Source of the DNA: DALYLB01 sp046154695
Lineage (GTDB): Bacteria > Acidobacteriota > Blastocatellia > RBC074
Reading direction: 5' to 3'
DNA length: 10,329 nt
Assembly (NCBI GenBank): GCA_046154695.1
Contig: JBJXFI010000254.1
Coordinates: 1 to 10,329 of the forward strand
Shown: positions 10,283 through 10,329 of the stretch, piece after piece
Numbering within the stretch: position 1 is the first letter of the stretch
How the letters are laid out: every line of letters starts with the position of its first letter
Position numbers and translations under genes: made by a program
Notes under the pieces: generated by a model
What the model was told of the DNA's origin: nothing
Databases searched by the model: none
Seen by the model: only the letters and a program-made list of their open reading frames with translations

Positions 10283-10329
10283 ACCCGCGAAGCGGGTGGC
10301 AGCATATAGCCTGGGGTGAAGGCGAAGCC
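10283..10329. repeat. REP-like intergenic element, cut by the window end
   Basis: ACCCGC-GAA-GCGGGT (10283-10297) is a perfect 6-bp stem with a GAA loop, and GGC-GAA-GCC (10321-10329) is a second one. Each contains GCGAAGC, known as an exceptionally stable DNA mini-hairpin. CCTGGGGT between them lacks a partner inside the window and may pair beyond it. The layout is typical of small dispersed extragenic palindromes in GC-rich bacteria. The copy number in this genome cannot be seen from here. Confidence 0.5.

Overview
The window is a GC-rich, gene-dense bacterial chromosome segment. It shows no plasmid, phage, transposase, CRISPR or RNA-gene signature. A fused pyruvate:ferredoxin-oxidoreductase-type enzyme points to anaerobic or low-oxygen central metabolism. 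Together with a class II fructose bisphosphatase, a DUF2085 membrane protein and a small-hairpin intergenic repeat at the right edge, it suits a GC-rich uncultured lineage (PVC/FCB or Acidobacteria-like). That placement is a low-confidence impression from gene content, not a phylogenetic result.

Left part (1-3438): the 3' portion of a very large single-chain 2-oxoacid:ferredoxin oxidoreductase. The frame is open to the left edge, so the alpha (pyrimidine-binding) region lies outside. The visible part carries the gamma domain, a two-cluster ferredoxin domain and the thiamine-diphosphate domain, with unusually long insertions between iron-sulfur ligands. Next come a small SnoaL/NTF2-fold protein (3561-3956) and a 300-base gap with a hairpin and a probable terminator. 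A 12-helix MFS permease resembling the FucP-type sugar transporters (4258-5460) follows and ends in a strong intrinsic terminator.

Middle (5503-7787): a minus-strand gene for a 79-residue Cys-containing protein of unknown function, a structured and partly AT-richer gap, a HAD-IA phosphatase (5910-6524), and a convergent minus-strand M20 metallopeptidase (6552-7787).

Right part (7788-10329): a divergent control region with an 8-bp-arm palindrome and a possible promoter leads into a probable three-gene unit. It consists of thymidine kinase (tdk, apparent TTG start), class II fructose-1,6-bisphosphatase (glpX) and a DUF2085 membrane protein, with gaps of 29 and 32 bases. The last 163 bases are non-coding and hold an 11-bp inverted repeat and the beginning of a REP-like element with two GCGAAGC mini-hairpins.

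Most genes are ordinary housekeeping or transport functions. I do not see a convincing new multi-gene system. The items most worth checking are the unusual architecture of the oxidoreductase, the terminal repeat element, the small Cys protein and the palindrome ahead of the peptidase gene.
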